Positions 13,581 to 14,323 of a DNA stretch of 14,323 nucleotides are shown here, in pieces; position 1 is the stretch's first letter; every line of letters starts with the position of its first letter. The position numbers and the translations under genes are program-made. The notes beneath the pieces are model-generated. The model did no database searches and was not told the origin of the DNA. It saw only the letters and a program-made list of their open reading frames with translations. This DNA comes from Actinomycetota bacterium (GTDB lineage: Bacteria > Actinomycetota > Actinomycetes > S36-B12), in NCBI GenBank assembly GCA_947472655.1, contig CANJCG010000035.1, positions 1 to 14,323 on the forward strand, read 5' to 3'.

Positions 13581-14323
13581 ACACTCATCCGGATGTCAGC
13601 ATCATCGTGCCTTCCGACGGTGAGCTCACCGGACTGTTTGCTAATCAAACGCTTAGCAGCCTTGAGGTTGTTGCAGATTTCCCTTCAGCAACAGGAACGT
13701 GGATTCTTTTCGCTCCCGATCATCTCGTTCTTGAGCGGCATATCGTCAAGAACTTATTACTTGCAGCTGAGGAATTTGACGCCGATATCGCACTCGGTGC
13801 GGTTCGAACTGCTTGGCTTCCTACTGTCGTGAGTGCTGATGAGCTAGCTGAAGAAAGCCCAGTATCGGCTGTCTCTCATCTGCTGTTTAGACGCTCATGG
13901 TTAAAGGATCGAGTGCTGCTTCTCGATGAACTTGTCAACGGAGTTGAGACGATATCTACTAGCGCGTTACTCGAAGCAAAAGTGATCGTCACGATTGCAC
14001 AAGAAGTTATTGCGCCAAAAGTGAAGAAGGCACCTAATCCCAAGAACGCAAAAGGCTCACCTTTCAAAAATCTGCCAACATTGGGCTACTTCATGGCGCG
14101 AATCTTGCCTTTGAAGAACGAGGTACTTTTTGACGTCGAGGGTGGTCGAGCGATTGACAGTGCCTTGCCGATGTTGGCCAAGCAATGGCAACAGGATCAC
14201 CCTAAAGTTCATCAGCACTGGATCACCGCGAAGCAACGTAATTCCTTTACCCACGCCTGGCATTTGGGCAGGGCGCGCTGGTTAGTTGTAAATGAGGTCT
14301 TTCGAAATGGCTTGCCAAAACGC
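13577..14323 (+). CDS. Probable CDP-glycerol glycerophosphotransferase-like protein with degenerate GT2-like N-terminus (cut by window edge)
   Basis: An open frame of 249 codons runs from ATG 13577 (ATGA overlap with the previous stop) to the right edge without a stop. Residues 8-75 (VSIIVPSDGELTGLFANQTL and following, then TWILFAPDHLVLERHIV) look like a shrunken GT2 fold in which the DxD site is absent or reduced to APD. A basic linker, about 145-165, follows. From about 178, LKNEVLFDVEGGRAIDSALP and then WLVVNEVFRNGLPKR resemble the start of the TagB/TagF glycerophosphotransferase domain, which transfers polyol phosphate from CDP-glycerol or CDP-ribitol in teichoic acid synthesis. Catalytic histidines of that domain would lie beyond the window, so the call rests on the domain opening and the context of surface-glycan genes. 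A TarL-like or other wall-polymer polymerase is equally possible. Confidence 0.6.
   Translation, partial: MNTHPDVSIIVPSDGELTGLFANQTLSSLEVVADFPSATGTWILFAPDHLVLERHIVKNLLLAAEEFDADIALGAVRTAWLPTVVSADELAEESPVSAVSHLLFRRSWLKDRVLLLDELVNGVETISTSALLEAKVIVTIAQEVIAPKVKKAPNPKNAKGSPFKNLPTLGYFMARILPLKNEVLFDVEGGRAIDSALPMLAKQWQQDHPKVHQHWITAKQRNSFTHAWHLGRARWLVVNEVFRNGLPKR

Noticed and set aside
1..14323. CRISPR array, insertion sequence, tRNA or phage genes
   Set aside because: No regularly spaced repeats, transposase-like proteins, tRNA-like cloverleaf or phage proteins were seen on either strand.

Overview
The window looks like a chromosomal segment of an actinobacterium with moderate GC (about half by eye). 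This rests on protein family and architecture: a mycobacterial-type ferredoxin sulfite reductase with the Tyr and Cys of the SirA cross-link, a 405-residue CysG fusion, paired small acyl-CoA dehydrogenases of FadE type, several GTG starts, and start codons placed 6-7 nt after TANNNT -10 elements (leaderless style). The lineage below phylum cannot be named from the sequence alone. No tRNA, rRNA, CRISPR array, insertion sequence or transposase was seen.

Layout. (1) 1-3651, acyl-CoA metabolism: two co-oriented minus-strand acyl-CoA dehydrogenase genes (the first cut by the window edge, the second a short subunit lacking the usual active-site motif), diverging from a plus-strand SDR oxidoreductase and a 440-aa acyl-CoA dehydrogenase. 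The 282-bp divergent gap holds a 36-bp nested perfect dyad that looks like an operator. (2) 3670-3717, a strong hairpin terminator between convergent operons. (3) 3731-8026, minus-strand assimilatory sulfate reduction operon: sulfite reductase, APS reductase, siroheme synthase CysG and sirohydrochlorin chelatase CbiX. The first three are joined by ATGA overlaps, and CbiX starts 2 nt after CysG stops. The last two genes make the siroheme used by the first. ATP sulfurylase and sulfate transport genes are not in the window. (4) 8027-8280, leader of that operon with a candidate promoter and repeats. (5) 8281-9965, minus-strand UDP-glucose 6-dehydrogenase followed by a small cupin. (6) 10016-14323, plus-strand surface-glycan cassette: a two-part protein with a C-terminal GT2 domain, a membrane-anchored ExoA-like GT2, a CgeB-like GT-B enzyme and the start of a probable CDP-glycerol glycerophosphotransferase-like protein, all joined by ATGA overlaps.

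Sections 5 and 6 diverge from a 50-bp gap in which both start codons appear to have their own leaderless promoter. A simple reading is that Ugd supplies UDP-glucuronate to a surface polymer built by the glycosyltransferases and possibly decorated or extended with polyol phosphate. Nothing here is a clearly new system. The least explained items are the ~318-residue N-terminal region of the first glycosyltransferase, the glycan cassette as a set, and the 36-bp dyad.
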